64,000 nt of DNA from the NCBI GenBank assembly GCA_002426195.1, contig DIOT01000030.1, positions 124,001 through 188,000 on the forward strand, given 5' to 3'. Below the pieces are notes generated by a model. That model saw only the letters and a program-made list of their open reading frames with translations, was not told where the DNA came from and made no database searches. The position numbers and the translations under genes are program-made. This DNA is from Bacteroidales bacterium UBA5507 (GTDB taxonomy: Bacteria; Bacteroidota; Bacteroidia; Bacteroidales; Lentimicrobiaceae). Positions 1 through 9,676 of this stretch are shown one piece after another. Each line of letters starts with the position of its first letter. Position 1 is the stretch's first letter.

Positions 1-1
1 A

Positions 2-1078
2 GAGATTAAAAGTCAACATCCACAAATTTCAATCATTCTCACTTTCTTTTCGCCCTCTGGATTCAACAATAAAGCCAGCAATTCAGGGGCAGATTTTGTA
101 TTCTACTTGCCACTCGACACCAGAAAAAATGCAAGAAAGTTCCTGCGGATTGTTTCACCCTCAATTGCCATTTTTGTAAAGTATGAATACTGGTATAATT
201 ATCTGCACGAACTGAAGGAAAAGAATATTCCAACATATATGATTTCAGCAATCTTCCGCCCTTCACAGCACTTCTTTAAATGGTATGGCGGTTGGTTCAG
301 GACACACCTGAGAAACCTCAATAAAATCTTCGTGCAGGAAGAGGTATCTGCTGAATTGCTCAGTATGATTGATGTAAATAATGTAATAATCAGTGGCGAC
401 ACTAGATTTGACAGAGTGGCAGGCATAGGCAACAAGAAAGTTAGCATCCCTTATCTTGACGAGTTTTCAAAAGATAGCTTTACACTAGTCGCTGGAAGTA
501 CCTGGCCTCCTGATGAAGCAATACTTCAAAAGCTCTTTGAATCGTCTTATGATTCTTTAAAGCTTATAATTGCACCTCATGAAATTAACAGGAAGCACCT
601 GGATGAGCTGTCCTCAAAGTTTTCAGGCAATTGTGAATTCTATAGTAAAATAAGAGAATCGAACCTTGGTGCCGAGGAGTACTTTAAGAGGAATAAACCA
701 CGTGTAATTATTATTGATTCCATCGGACTACTTTCAAAATTGTACCGTTATGGTAAGTTAGCATATATAGGAGGTGGATTCGGTGTTGGAATACATAATA
801 CACTCGAGGCTGCTGTTTATGGAATGCCAGTTCTTTTTGGAGCAAACTTTCACAAGTTCAAAGAAGCTCAACAATTAATCGAAGTAAACGCTGGAGTAAG
901 TGTTAAGGATGAACAGGAGCTGATTCAAATTGTAAATATCTATTACAGCCTACCCGACAAGCTGAGGGTTGCATCTGAGCAAGCAGCAAAATTTGTAAAA
1001 TTCAGAACAGGAGCCACCAGCTCAATTATGAGCGAGTTAGAATCTGTCTTTGACAGTCTGAAGGTTCATCAATCCTAA
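2..1078 (+). CDS. kdtA: 3-deoxy-D-manno-octulosonic acid (Kdo) transferase, 5'-truncated
   Basis: Glycosyltransferase that moves Kdo from CMP-Kdo to lipid A precursors at the inner face of the cytoplasmic membrane. The reading frame is open from base 2, so the N-terminal acceptor half is cut by the window edge; 358 residues are visible. Family features seen are the FFSPSG segment, a FYLPLDT stretch with VKYEYW shortly after, and the C-terminal donor-site segment GGGFGVGIHNTLEAAVYGMP. The TTG at 107 is internal and is not the start, because recognisable family sequence lies upstream. The last 53 bases overlap the 3' end of the convergent phosphoesterase gene. Identification is firm; only the start is missing. 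Confidence 0.93.
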   Translation, partial: EIKSQHPQISIILTFFSPSGFNNKASNSGADFVFYLPLDTRKNARKFLRIVSPSIAIFVKYEYWYNYLHELKEKNIPTYMISAIFRPSQHFFKWYGGWFRTHLRNLNKIFVQEEVSAELLSMIDVNNVIISGDTRFDRVAGIGNKKVSIPYLDEFSKDSFTLVAGSTWPPDEAILQKLFESSYDSLKLIIAPHEINRKHLDELSSKFSGNCEFYSKIRESNLGAEEYFKRNKPRVIIIDSIGLLSKLYRYGKLAYIGGGFGVGIHNTLEAAVYGMPVLFGANFHKFKEAQQLIEVNAGVSVKDEQELIQIVNIYYSLPDKLRVASEQAAKFVKFRTGATSSIMSELESVFDSLKVHQS

Positions 1079-1859
1079 AGATTACAATTGCCAACCCTTC
1101 CCCATCCCAGGCTGCTGAAAAAGTATGAGTTCTACCAATAACCTCATGCCACTCATTTGATAAGCGCGATGATTCGTGTGCATGTCCGTGAAGGGTAACA
1201 TAGGGTTGTTTTGTTGAGATCAAATCAGCAATAGCTTTGCTACCAATATTCTTATTTCCTGGAATCTTATCCAGACTGCTATTATTTGGTGGACTGTGAA
1301 AAAGAAAAATAGCCTTAGTCATATCATAGCCTTCTGCTAACTGTGCCAGATCACTGCTTATTAATGAATTATCGTATATATCACTATTGCTTCTAAAACC
1401 ATCATTTGGTGAGATTGAGCCATCTAATGTTGTAAAATCAACATCATATTTCTCCCAATCCTTATTTCTGAATGGAGTAGGAGGAACATAAGAATAACCA
1501 TAAATGGTGTATAGGCCAAATTTCACTCTTTCTGAATTTAGGTATTTCCATAACTCTCTTTTATTGCCTTCAATAAAACCCTTGACATCTGTTTTGTAGT
1601 CATCATTGCCAGCAATTAAATACACTTCAGGATAATTGCAACCCAATTGTTTCTGAATTCTGACAAATAACGGGATGATATAATCATTAATAAAAGGATT
1701 GACTGTATTATCACGTGATTTGTCAGAAGCCCTAACATGAGGCAACAGATCACCACCCAAAAACAGAAAAGAGGGTTTTCTTTTTATAACCTCCTGTGCC
1801 AGAAGCTCATACTTATTTGTATCTCCATGCAAATCGCTAACAAAAAAACATGTTGTCAT
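1026..1859 (-). CDS. calcineurin-like metallophosphoesterase
   Basis: Predicted cytoplasmic dimetal phosphoesterase of 277 residues. The metal-binding motifs occur in order: SDLHGD near the N-terminus, GGDLLPH, AGNDDYK, a central FHSPP and a C-terminal HGHAHE. The ATG at 1859 is chosen over the more distal one at 1928 because the first family motif (FFVSDLHGD) follows it directly and no conserved sequence lies before it. The gene is convergent with kdtA and its last 53 bases overlap kdtA's coding end. Substrate cannot be told; the family includes phosphodiesterases, nucleotidases and protein phosphatases. Confidence 0.85.
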   Translation of the reverse strand: MTTCFFVSDLHGDTNKYELLAQEVIKRKPSFLFLGGDLLPHVRASDKSRDNTVNPFINDYIIPLFVRIQKQLGCNYPEVYLIAGNDDYKTDVKGFIEGNKRELWKYLNSERVKFGLYTIYGYSYVPPTPFRNKDWEKYDVDFTTLDGSISPNDGFRSNSDIYDNSLISSDLAQLAEGYDMTKAIFLFHSPPNNSSLDKIPGNKNIGSKAIADLISTKQPYVTLHGHAHESSRLSNEWHEVIGRTHTFSAAWDGEGLAIVIFRIDEPSDCQRQILTRS

Positions 1860-1910
1860 TGCTTTTATTTTTATGTTTAATAATTGCAGTCTGCTAAAAT
1901 AGTTAAATCT

Positions 1911-1918
1911 TATCTTTG
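1911..1918 (+). promoter_or_regulatory. putative -7 promoter box upstream of pdxA
   Basis: TATCTTTG matches the Bacteroidota TAnnTTTG -7 element and lies 17 bases before the pdxA start. A TTG at 1884-1886 is 24 bases upstream, longer than the usual 19-21, so only the -7 box is convincing. Confidence 0.45.
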
Positions 1919-1935
1919 CCTCAAACAATTATGTT

Positions 1936-3006
1936 ATGATGAAAATTGCTGAAAACGAGATGAAGCCAATAATTGGGATTTCAACAGGTGACCTGAACGG
2001 CATTGGTTATGAAATAATTCTGAAGGCTTTATCGGATAACCGAATCAACGAAATTTTAATACCTGTTGTTTATGGTTTAGCTAAAGTGGTTTCATTCAAT
2101 AAAAAGGTATTAAACCTATCAGAGCTCAATTTTAATATAATTAAAAGGGTTGATAGCCTAAACCCTAAGAAATCCAATCTCGTTAATCTGCATGACAATG
2201 AGATAAAGATAGAGTTTGGGAAGCCTGATACAGTTGCTGGAGAACAGGCATTTTACTCATTGGAAGCTGCTATTGCCGACTTACAGAAAGGCAGTATTAA
2301 TGCTTTGGTCACCGCTCCTATAAATAAAAAAACTATTCAGTCGGCCAATTTCCATTTTCCCGGACATACAGAATATCTGAGCGAAAAGTTTGGTGTGAAT
2401 AATAGCTTGATGTTAATGGTTAATAACAACCTTAGGATTGGAGTTATTACAGGGCATATACCCGTAAATGAAATTTCGAATACAATTACAAGTGAACTGG
2501 TATTTCAAAAAATTGAAATATTGAGTAAATCACTAACAGTTGACTTTGGTATCCGCTCACCGCGAATAGCATTACTTGGCTTAAATCCACATGCCGGTGA
2601 CGATGGCCTTATTGGTTCAGAAGAAAAAAGTATCATAATACCTGCTATTGAAAGGGCTAAAAAACAAGGGCATCTTGTTTTCGGGCCATATCCTGCAGAT
2701 GGATTCTTTGGTTCGTCAACATTCAATCGGTTTGATGGTATTCTAGCTATGTATCATGATCAGGGTATGCTGCCTTTTAAAACCCTTTCATTTGAATCAG
2801 GAGTCAATTATACTGCAGGGTTGCCATTTATAAGAACGTCTCCTGCTCATGGTACTGCTTTTGAGATTGCCGGTAAGGATATGGCTTCACCTGAATCGTT
2901 CAGAGCTGCCATGTATCTTGCTTGTGATATCTGGAAAAACAGGAGAGAACATGAAGCAATCTCTAGCAATCCACTAAAGACTGTAAGACACGACACTGAG
3001 TCATAA
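1936..3006 (+). CDS. pdxA: 4-hydroxythreonine-4-phosphate dehydrogenase
   Basis: NAD-dependent, divalent-metal enzyme of the DXP-dependent pyridoxal 5'-phosphate pathway; it oxidises 4-phosphohydroxy-L-threonine, and the product is condensed by PdxJ. The 356-residue length is usual. Conserved segments are ISTGDLNGIGYE at the N-terminus, VTAPINKK, the metal-ligand histidine in FPGHTEYL, LNPHAGD, MYHDQG and the C-terminal TSPAHGTAF. Two ATGs are adjacent (1936, 1939) and either may be used. The gene is followed after 38 bases by murF-alr, so PLP synthesis is placed just before a PLP-dependent racemase, a sensible but probably incidental pairing. Confidence 0.93.
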   Translation: MMKIAENEMKPIIGISTGDLNGIGYEIILKALSDNRINEILIPVVYGLAKVVSFNKKVLNLSELNFNIIKRVDSLNPKKSNLVNLHDNEIKIEFGKPDTVAGEQAFYSLEAAIADLQKGSINALVTAPINKKTIQSANFHFPGHTEYLSEKFGVNNSLMLMVNNNLRIGVITGHIPVNEISNTITSELVFQKIEILSKSLTVDFGIRSPRIALLGLNPHAGDDGLIGSEEKSIIIPAIERAKKQGHLVFGPYPADGFFGSSTFNRFDGILAMYHDQGMLPFKTLSFESGVNYTAGLPFIRTSPAHGTAFEIAGKDMASPESFRAAMYLACDIWKNRREHEAISSNPLKTVRHDTES

Positions 3007-3044
3007 TATCGATATTTAAAAACACTTCAAAAAAAATCACAACC

Positions 3045-5507
3045 TTGGTTGGGTATTCAATTTACGAAATTGCAGAAGCTGTCAAAGGGAAATTATTGCT
3101 TCATTCTGATAAGCATAAAATTACCAACTTGCTTATAGACAGCAGGAAAGTTAATTCTCCGGCAAGTTCAATCTTTTTCGCCCTGACTACCAAAAGAAAT
3201 GATGGGCACAAATTTATTGAAGAACTGATAAAAGCAGGAGTAATGAACTTCTGTGTGAGTCAAATCCCTCATCATCTCCAACAAAAAGCTAATTTCATTG
3301 AAGTTGACGACACTTTGGTAGCATTACAACAGCTAGCTGCGTTCCATAGACAAAAATTCAATATACCTGTAATTGGAATAACAGGAAGTAATGGCAAAAC
3401 AATAGTTAAAGAATGGCTTTGGCAGTTGCTTTCGGAAGAGAAAACAATTATCAGAAGTCCACAGAGCTATAATTCACAAGTTGGTGTGCCCCTCTCTGTA
3501 TGGCAGATTGAGTCGATTCATCAGTTAGGGATTTTTGAAGCAGGCATATCTGAACCTGGTGAAATGGGTAGACTTCAACCAATAATTAATCCTGAAATAG
3601 GTATTATTACTAATATAGGACAGGCACACGATCAGTTTTTTGAATCAAAAGAACAAAAGACTGAAGAAAAGATGAAACTTTTTGCAACTTCAAATTCATT
3701 AATCTACTGCCGCGATCATGAAGTTATACACAAGTATGCACCAAACTCTGCTACCAAATTAACCTGGGGTAATCACGCCGAATCCAATCTGCGGATTCTT
3801 GATATATTCAGGACTAAAAAAGAAACGACTATAAAAGCGGTTTATGCAGAGAAAGAGCGGCAAATTTCTATTCCTTTCACAGATGAAGCTTCTTTTGAAA
3901 ATGCAATGCATTGCTGGACTACAATGCTTCTTCTTGGTTATGGTCCTGAAGTAATAAAAAGCAGGATGCTGAAGTTGCAACCTGTGGCAATGAGATTGGA
4001 AATGAAAGAAGGCATAAATGGTTGCCTGATTATTAATGACACGTACAGCTCTGATCTTGAGTCATTGGCTAATGCACTTGACTTCCTGGTACAACAAACA
4101 AGGCACGACAAGCGCACAGTGATACTAAGTGACATACTGCAAAGCTCGGGTGAAGAAGAGAGTCTTTATAGATCTATAGCATCTTTACTGGAAGTAAGGC
4201 AAATTTCGCGACTTATTGGTATAGGTGACGGCATCTCCCGCCATAGTCATTTGTTTATAATGCAGAAGCAGTTCTTCAATAGTACTGACCAGTTCATTGA
4301 GCAGTATAATTTTACTCCCTTCAGAAATGAGAGTATTTTAATTAAAGGAGCAAGGGTATTTGCTTTCGAGAAAATTATAGATCTGCTGCAACAAAAATCA
4401 CACGAAACAGTACTTGATGTTAATCTGTCAGCCTTGGTCCATAATCTCAACTACTTCAGGTCCTTACTTAAGCCAGAAACTAAAGTTATGGTAATGGTAA
4501 AAGCTTTTTCGTACGGTAGTGGAAGTTTTGAAATAGCCAACACTCTACAGTTTCACCATGCTGACTATTTGGCTGTTGCGTATGCAGATGAAGGGGTAGA
4601 GTTAAGAAAAGCCGGAATAAGCTTACCAATTCTTGTTATGAATCCCGAAATGACAGGAATGGAATCGATGATCAGGTACAATTTGGAGCCTGAAGTATAT
4701 AGCTTCAGAACATTGGAGCTATTTAGGTCAACAATTGAAAACTATGGGTTAACCAACAATAATGTATACAAAATCCATGTAAAACTGGACACTGGTATGC
4801 ACCGACTTGGTTTTATGGAGGACGAATTAGGAGAACTAACAGAAAGGTTACAACAGTATAGGAACATTACTGTTTCTTCAGTCTTTACACACCTTGCCGC
4901 AAGTGAAAGCAAGGAGTTTGACTGGTTTACAAAGCTCCAGATTCAGAATTTTGAGCGTATGACCTGGTTTCTCAATGATAACCTTGGTTATACTTTTATG
5001 CGCCATATTCTGAATTCTGCCGGTATAATACGACATACATATGCCCAGCTTGATATGGTTCGTCTCGGCATATCTCTTTATGGCATATCTTCTCTGCCTT
5101 TAGTTCAAAAGAAACTTGAAACTGTTAGCAGCCTTAAAAGTGTTATTTCACAAATCAAAGAGATCCCGGAAGGTGAATCGGTAGGCTACAATTGTCGATG
5201 GGTAGCTGACCGTAAAACTACAATTGCAATTATTCCCATTGGTTATGCAGATGGTCTTAGCAGAAAACTAGGTAATGAAGTAGGCTGTATGGTCATTAGA
5301 AATAAAATTGTTCCCATAATCGGTAATATCAATATGGATATGACTATGGTCGATATCACAGGAATTGACGCAGAAGAAGGAGATGAAGTTATAGTTTTCG
5401 GGAAAGAGCTCTCCATAAATAAATTAGCAGAATTGATGGATACAATTCCATATGAAGTTCTTACCGGAATTTCACGGAGGGTTAAACGTATCTATTATCA
5501 GGAATAA
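3045..5507 (+). CDS. bifunctional MurF / alanine racemase
   Basis: Fusion of UDP-MurNAc-tripeptide:D-Ala-D-Ala ligase (about residues 1-450) with a PLP-dependent alanine racemase (about 454-820), a fusion known from Bacteroidota. It makes D-alanine and adds D-Ala-D-Ala to the peptidoglycan precursor. The ligase P-loop GITGSNGKT sits near residues 111-119. In the racemase half the PLP lysine is Lys486 in VKAFSYGSG, and the segments LDTGMHRLGF and PIGYADGLSR follow. The only plausible start is TTG at 3045, since the frame is open upstream but has no ATG or GTG. The stop directly abuts the stop of the convergent aldo/keto reductase. Probably cotranscribed with pdxA. Confidence 0.93.
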   Translation: MVGYSIYEIAEAVKGKLLLHSDKHKITNLLIDSRKVNSPASSIFFALTTKRNDGHKFIEELIKAGVMNFCVSQIPHHLQQKANFIEVDDTLVALQQLAAFHRQKFNIPVIGITGSNGKTIVKEWLWQLLSEEKTIIRSPQSYNSQVGVPLSVWQIESIHQLGIFEAGISEPGEMGRLQPIINPEIGIITNIGQAHDQFFESKEQKTEEKMKLFATSNSLIYCRDHEVIHKYAPNSATKLTWGNHAESNLRILDIFRTKKETTIKAVYAEKERQISIPFTDEASFENAMHCWTTMLLLGYGPEVIKSRMLKLQPVAMRLEMKEGINGCLIINDTYSSDLESLANALDFLVQQTRHDKRTVILSDILQSSGEEESLYRSIASLLEVRQISRLIGIGDGISRHSHLFIMQKQFFNSTDQFIEQYNFTPFRNESILIKGARVFAFEKIIDLLQQKSHETVLDVNLSALVHNLNYFRSLLKPETKVMVMVKAFSYGSGSFEIANTLQFHHADYLAVAYADEGVELRKAGISLPILVMNPEMTGMESMIRYNLEPEVYSFRTLELFRSTIENYGLTNNNVYKIHVKLDTGMHRLGFMEDELGELTERLQQYRNITVSSVFTHLAASESKEFDWFTKLQIQNFERMTWFLNDNLGYTFMRHILNSAGIIRHTYAQLDMVRLGISLYGISSLPLVQKKLETVSSLKSVISQIKEIPEGESVGYNCRWVADRKTTIAIIPIGYADGLSRKLGNEVGCMVIRNKIVPIIGNINMDMTMVDITGIDAEEGDEVIVFGKELSINKLAELMDTIPYEVLTGISRRVKRIYYQE

Positions 5508-6509
5508 TTATTTTTTTGAAATTATTTCCTCTATCTCTTTCAACTCTTCCCTGCTAAACGTCAGGTTTTCAAGACACTTAAGATTGTCATCAATTTGGAG
5601 AGTACTGCTTGCACCAACGAGTACTGAAGTAATACGAGGATCTTTCAATACCCATGCGAGTGACATTTGAGCCAAAGTTTGTCCTCTCCTTCCAGCTACT
5701 TCATTTAATTGTTTAATTATTTGAAGTTTCTCAGGTGTAATACTTTCGGGTTTAAGGAAATGCGCTCTTGCGGCTCTGGAATTTACAGGTATGCCACTTA
5801 AATACTTATCAGTTAACAATCCTTGTGACAATGGTGAATATACAATACATCCCATACCTTCATCCTCAAGTTTATCCAACAAACCATCTTCTATCCAACG
5901 ATCAAATAACGAATATCTTGGTTGGTGTATCAGACACTTTACACCGCCCCTGGTTAACAGATCAACTGCTTTATCAGTAGCATCCTCAGCGTAATTCGAG
6001 AGACCAACATACAATGCTTTTCCTTGTCTAACAATATCAATGAGTGCACTTGTAGTTTCTTCTATAGGTGTATTAACATCATGCCTGTGTGAGTAAAATA
6101 TATCTACATACTCGAGGTGCATTCGTTTAAGACTCTGATCAAGACTCGAAATGAGATATTTCCTTGAACCTCCGTCACCATATGGACCCGGCCACATTAA
6201 ATAGCCCGCTTTTGTTGATATAATCATCTCATCTCTGTATGGCTTGAAATCAGCCATCAATACCCTTCCAAATGTCTCTTCTGCACTTCCTTCAGGAGGG
6301 CCATAATTATTTGCCAGATCAAAATGTGTTATTCCTTTGTTGAAAGCATGTATTAAGAGTTTACGACTGTTTTCATAAATATCAATACCACCGAAATTAT
6401 GCCATAGACCAAGAGATACGGGTGGAAGATACAAACCACTTTTCCCGGTTTTGTTGTATTTAATGTTGTTGTATCTATCAGTGGATGCTCTGTACAAGTC
6501 TTCTTTCAT
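5508..6509 (-). CDS. aldo/keto reductase, L-glyceraldehyde-3-phosphate reductase (YghZ/Gpr) type
   Basis: Cytoplasmic NADPH-dependent reductase with a TIM barrel, 333 residues. The YghZ-like subgroup is suggested by SLGLWHNFGG near the N-terminus, by ITHFDLANNYGPPEGSAE with the catalytic Asp and Tyr, and by STKAGYLMWPGPYGDGGSRK with the catalytic Lys, followed by YVDIFYSHRHD. The enzyme family detoxifies L-glyceraldehyde 3-phosphate and methylglyoxal; the physiological substrate here is not known. The stop codon directly touches that of murF-alr. The gene lies 70 bases downstream of the flippase-like gene and may be the last gene of that leftward operon. Confidence 0.88.
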   Translation of the reverse strand: MKEDLYRASTDRYNNIKYNKTGKSGLYLPPVSLGLWHNFGGIDIYENSRKLLIHAFNKGITHFDLANNYGPPEGSAEETFGRVLMADFKPYRDEMIISTKAGYLMWPGPYGDGGSRKYLISSLDQSLKRMHLEYVDIFYSHRHDVNTPIEETTSALIDIVRQGKALYVGLSNYAEDATDKAVDLLTRGGVKCLIHQPRYSLFDRWIEDGLLDKLEDEGMGCIVYSPLSQGLLTDKYLSGIPVNSRAARAHFLKPESITPEKLQIIKQLNEVAGRRGQTLAQMSLAWVLKDPRITSVLVGASSTLQIDDNLKCLENLTFSREELKEIEEIISKK

Positions 6510-6579
6510 GAGCTATTGATGATGTTTGGAACAAACTATACTTCTAACAAGAAATTACTATTTAATGTTGAGCGGAAAA

Positions 6580-7560
6580 CTATTTGTCATCCTTTTTGAA
6601 TTTTTTCATCCAGTTTTTTAACTTTAAAGCATCATCCTTAATAATTGAAAGCTTAACCGGTTTATATAACCAAAACATCCAACCCACAATGCCTCCGCAT
6701 AGGAAGAATGCAATGAACTGAAGGAGAGAGAAAACTATTGCCAATTCCGGACTCAAACTATAGAATCCGAAAAGGAAAATCATACTCGCTTCCCTTGTGC
6801 CAAAACCAGCAAGAGTAATGGGTATGAGAGTAACCAAACTCATAATACTAAGCATGAAACCCACTTCAATCAGCGAAATCTTAGAACCCAAAGCTAGTAG
6901 TATCATCCAATTGGCAACATAATATATCAGGTAGGAAGTGATAGTAAGAATCCAAGGAATTATCATCTTAATGTCAAACATCTCAGTCCACGATTCTTTT
7001 ACAAAAACAATAAGAGTCTTTTCCGATTTGATAACTTTCAGGATAACAGTACCCATAATCCATAAAAGTAAAAGACCACTTCCTGTTATGATGAGGTATA
7101 TAAATGATTGAAAATCACCAAAAGCTTTATAGAAAAAAAGTATTCCTGCAGAACCGAACCAAAAAAGAAGAGCAAAATCAAAAATTCTGTCAGTAACTAT
7201 CGTCTTGAAAGACTTAAAGATACTCATACCTTTTTCTTCCCTTACGTAATATAATCGCGCTATTTCACCAATTCTCCCCGGTGTTAGCAATCCAATGGTA
7301 TATGAAGCCATATAGGCACTGAACGCGGAGAAGAAAGAGTAATTACAGCCCTCTGATTTCAGCAATAAGTTCCATCTTATACTTTTAAGCCAGAGCACCA
7401 GGACCACTCCCGTAAGAGAAAGTAAATACCATAATAGATTTATCTGCTTTAAAACAGAATTGAATATTTGGGCATCCCAATCTATTTGAGAAATTAGAAA
7501 AATAAGTATGACAGAACTGCCGAGAATTTTAATGAGAAGCGATTTGCTATTCTTATTCAT
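6580..7560 (-). CDS. YbhN / lysylphosphatidylglycerol-synthase-TM family membrane protein (flippase-like)
   Basis: Integral inner-membrane protein of 326 residues with about eight hydrophobic segments and a basic C-terminal tail. The family signature is visible as TPGRIGEIARLYYVR in the first half and PITLAGFGTREAS in the second. This is the flippase-like membrane domain also found attached to MprF; stand-alone members are thought to move or help synthesise glycolipids, but function is not settled. It is 12 bases downstream of the FrhB-like gene and shares an operon with a polyprenol-phosphate-sugar type GT2, so transport of a lipid-linked sugar is a reasonable inference. Confidence 0.8.
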   Translation of the reverse strand: MNKNSKSLLIKILGSSVILIFLISQIDWDAQIFNSVLKQINLLWYLLSLTGVVLVLWLKSIRWNLLLKSEGCNYSFFSAFSAYMASYTIGLLTPGRIGEIARLYYVREEKGMSIFKSFKTIVTDRIFDFALLFWFGSAGILFFYKAFGDFQSFIYLIITGSGLLLLWIMGTVILKVIKSEKTLIVFVKESWTEMFDIKMIIPWILTITSYLIYYVANWMILLALGSKISLIEVGFMLSIMSLVTLIPITLAGFGTREASMIFLFGFYSLSPELAIVFSLLQFIAFFLCGGIVGWMFWLYKPVKLSIIKDDALKLKNWMKKFKKDDK

Positions 7561-7572
7561 CCTTTTGTGGAA

Positions 7573-8907
7573 TTAATTTAAGCCGCTTAGGTTTTCTCTT
7601 TTAATGCTGTAAGTTGCTTTCTTCCATATTTTTCTAGACTTTTCAAATATCTTTCCAACAGCAGAAGGTGGGAATTGTGCTACAAGCCACCGTGAGAAAC
7701 GTGTTCCCAGAATAATAAAGAGAGCGTTAATTGCAACCTCCATCATGTACCTGGTAAAAGGGAAACCCTTTATTTCGTAACCATAATCAGGATTCGTCAT
7801 TCCCAAGAATTTTCTAAACCTAAGACGAATAAAAGTGCCACGCTTCTTAAGGTCATAACCATGTGAGTGCATTGTAATTGCCTCATCAATCGTAATCTTG
7901 TCAAGGGACAAACGACCGGCTGCTTGCATTTCATCAAGTATTTGATTTCCTGTTTTTGACCTGGCAATTACCATTGAAAATCCCTTACCTCTTTCTTCAT
8001 AAACCGGAGCCCAGGCATCACCTCCTGAAATGTCAGTAAATTCATTACTCAAATCTGTACACAACAAAGAATTAGTGAGTATATGGAAAGGAATAAGGTA
8101 ATTAGCATGAAATTTTGGCAATTGTACTACTCTGGCATCATTCATTTCAATACGCATATTACCTGGCCACTCGCCATAGCGGAAGTACAATTTATTGATG
8201 TTTTTGTAATCTCTGATCTTATATGATTTCAAAAAGCTCCTTACAGAACTGAAGTGTAAAGTATTGCCATAGAAAGGTCCAAATATATACTTAATATTCT
8301 TTACTGAAATGTCATTAATCTCCTGAAGCTTTCTGATGCTTTGAACCTGAGGTGGTAAGCCAACATACGCCAATGGCTCATCAAAAGCTTCTATTTCCGG
8401 CAATATCTCATTTACCGAGGTTATAATGTATTTACTCTGAGCAGCTTCTAATATTTCCTCTTTGGTTGTTGCTATAAATGGTTCTGTTAACCATGGCGTC
8501 TTTTTTGACATACCTGTTACAACTGCACCTTTTATTTTGCCATTTTCAAGCAGCCAAATTAATATAGCAGAAATAATTCCACCACTAGCACCCTGACTCC
8601 TGATTTCAGGATCTGTGCTATAAGCTATATAAATAGATTCAACAGGTCCTGTATATAAATGAAAATCAAGAGGATTCTTATAAAATAGCCCTCTGTAATA
8701 AGGGAAATTAAACTCTTTACCCGGACACGCATGGTATAACCTGGCAGCTTCAATTTCATCCGGTTCATTTACAACAACTGGTCTGTATTCTCCTTCCTTG
8801 TCTTTAAAAACGATATTACCTTTTGATAATCCAACGCAACTGCCACATCTGGTACACAGATCTGACTTTATTACAGATTTCAGTTTATCAATACTTCTAT
8901 GTGCCAT
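7573..8907 (-). CDS. coenzyme F420 hydrogenase/dehydrogenase beta-subunit family protein
   Basis: Iron-sulfur flavoprotein-like protein of 444 residues (FrhB/FdhB family). An N-terminal cluster motif CTRCGSC follows the start by about 17 residues, but the usual fourth cysteine of a C-x2-C-x2-C-x3-CP motif is replaced (VGLSKG). A second conserved segment HACPGK follows near residue 75 and SQGASGG near residue 110. ATG 8907 is chosen because family homology begins right after it; an upstream in-frame ATG at 8964 would overlap the methyltransferase by 23 bases. Non-methanogens carry such proteins in surface-polysaccharide clusters, where they act as oxidoreductases on sugars or lipids. The true electron donor and substrate are unknown. 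Confidence 0.78.
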   Translation of the reverse strand: MAHRSIDKLKSVIKSDLCTRCGSCVGLSKGNIVFKDKEGEYRPVVVNEPDEIEAARLYHACPGKEFNFPYYRGLFYKNPLDFHLYTGPVESIYIAYSTDPEIRSQGASGGIISAILIWLLENGKIKGAVVTGMSKKTPWLTEPFIATTKEEILEAAQSKYIITSVNEILPEIEAFDEPLAYVGLPPQVQSIRKLQEINDISVKNIKYIFGPFYGNTLHFSSVRSFLKSYKIRDYKNINKLYFRYGEWPGNMRIEMNDARVVQLPKFHANYLIPFHILTNSLLCTDLSNEFTDISGGDAWAPVYEERGKGFSMVIARSKTGNQILDEMQAAGRLSLDKITIDEAITMHSHGYDLKKRGTFIRLRFRKFLGMTNPDYGYEIKGFPFTRYMMEVAINALFIILGTRFSRWLVAQFPPSAVGKIFEKSRKIWKKATYSIKRENLSGLN

Positions 8908-8941
8908 AAATGATGTTGGTTCTCCCCTTTTCAGATTTAAA

Positions 8942-9676
8942 TTAAAGCTTTTTTGCACATACATAAAACTGGCGAATTCCCAATTCCGAGATAAATGTGC
9001 TCTGAAATTTATCTATAATCTTTTCTGCGAAATTTTGAATTCTCAAAGGTCCAACTGGAAAAAGGACAGTTCCTTTATGAAAAAGCAACTCCCATCCGGT
9101 TTCGCTGAATAATCTCTTTACTTCCTGAGAGCGAAGAAAACGATGCGGGCCTTCACCATGCCCACCAAATAGAGCAGTAAATATCTTATAAGGCATTTCA
9201 CTTGTAGCTGGTGGACAACTTAACACTAAACGCGCATCTCGAGTAGAAATTCGGTTCAACTCGGTTAAAAAAGCAATTGGATCAGCAACATGTTCAAGAG
9301 TTTCGAGGCTCAATATACGGTCAAACTCATTGTCGGCAAAAGGAAGCTGAGAATAGGAATCTAATTTAATCTGACGTATGTAAGGTCTTAATTTGCTTGC
9401 TACTTCCATCAGGCCGGCAGAAATCTCAGCATTCACAACTTCAGATGATGGTTCATGGTTAATAATATAATCATTAGCCTCAGCATCTCTGGAAGTTATA
9501 TTAATTACTTTACAACCTTCAAAAAGATTCAGATGACGTATAGATTCTTTAAAACGCTGATCATGAGCCTCCTTTACCTTATTATTTTCTTTAACGTAGA
9601 TATGGGCAACACGATCCCAGTGATTCTCTACCTCTTGATCAGTCCATCTGTTCTTATGATGGTCTAATCCTGTCAT
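8942..9676 (-). CDS. class I SAM-dependent methyltransferase
   Basis: Predicted cytoplasmic methyltransferase of 244 residues with the Methyltransf_11 layout. The post-I region reads LPFADNEFDRILSLETLEHV and is well conserved, followed by a helix and LVLSCPP. Motif I is odd: in place of the usual DxGxGxG loop the sequence is INITSRDAEAND, which lacks the glycines. It may therefore bind SAM differently or not at all. It overlaps the upstream GT2 gene by four bases (ATGA), which suggests translational coupling, and lies before the FrhB-like gene. Methylation of a lipid-linked sugar or its carrier is inferred from context only. Confidence 0.8.
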   Translation of the reverse strand: MTGLDHHKNRWTDQEVENHWDRVAHIYVKENNKVKEAHDQRFKESIRHLNLFEGCKVINITSRDAEANDYIINHEPSSEVVNAEISAGLMEVASKLRPYIRQIKLDSYSQLPFADNEFDRILSLETLEHVADPIAFLTELNRISTRDARLVLSCPPATSEMPYKIFTALFGGHGEGPHRFLRSQEVKRLFSETGWELLFHKGTVLFPVGPLRIQNFAEKIIDKFQSTFISELGIRQFYVCAKKL

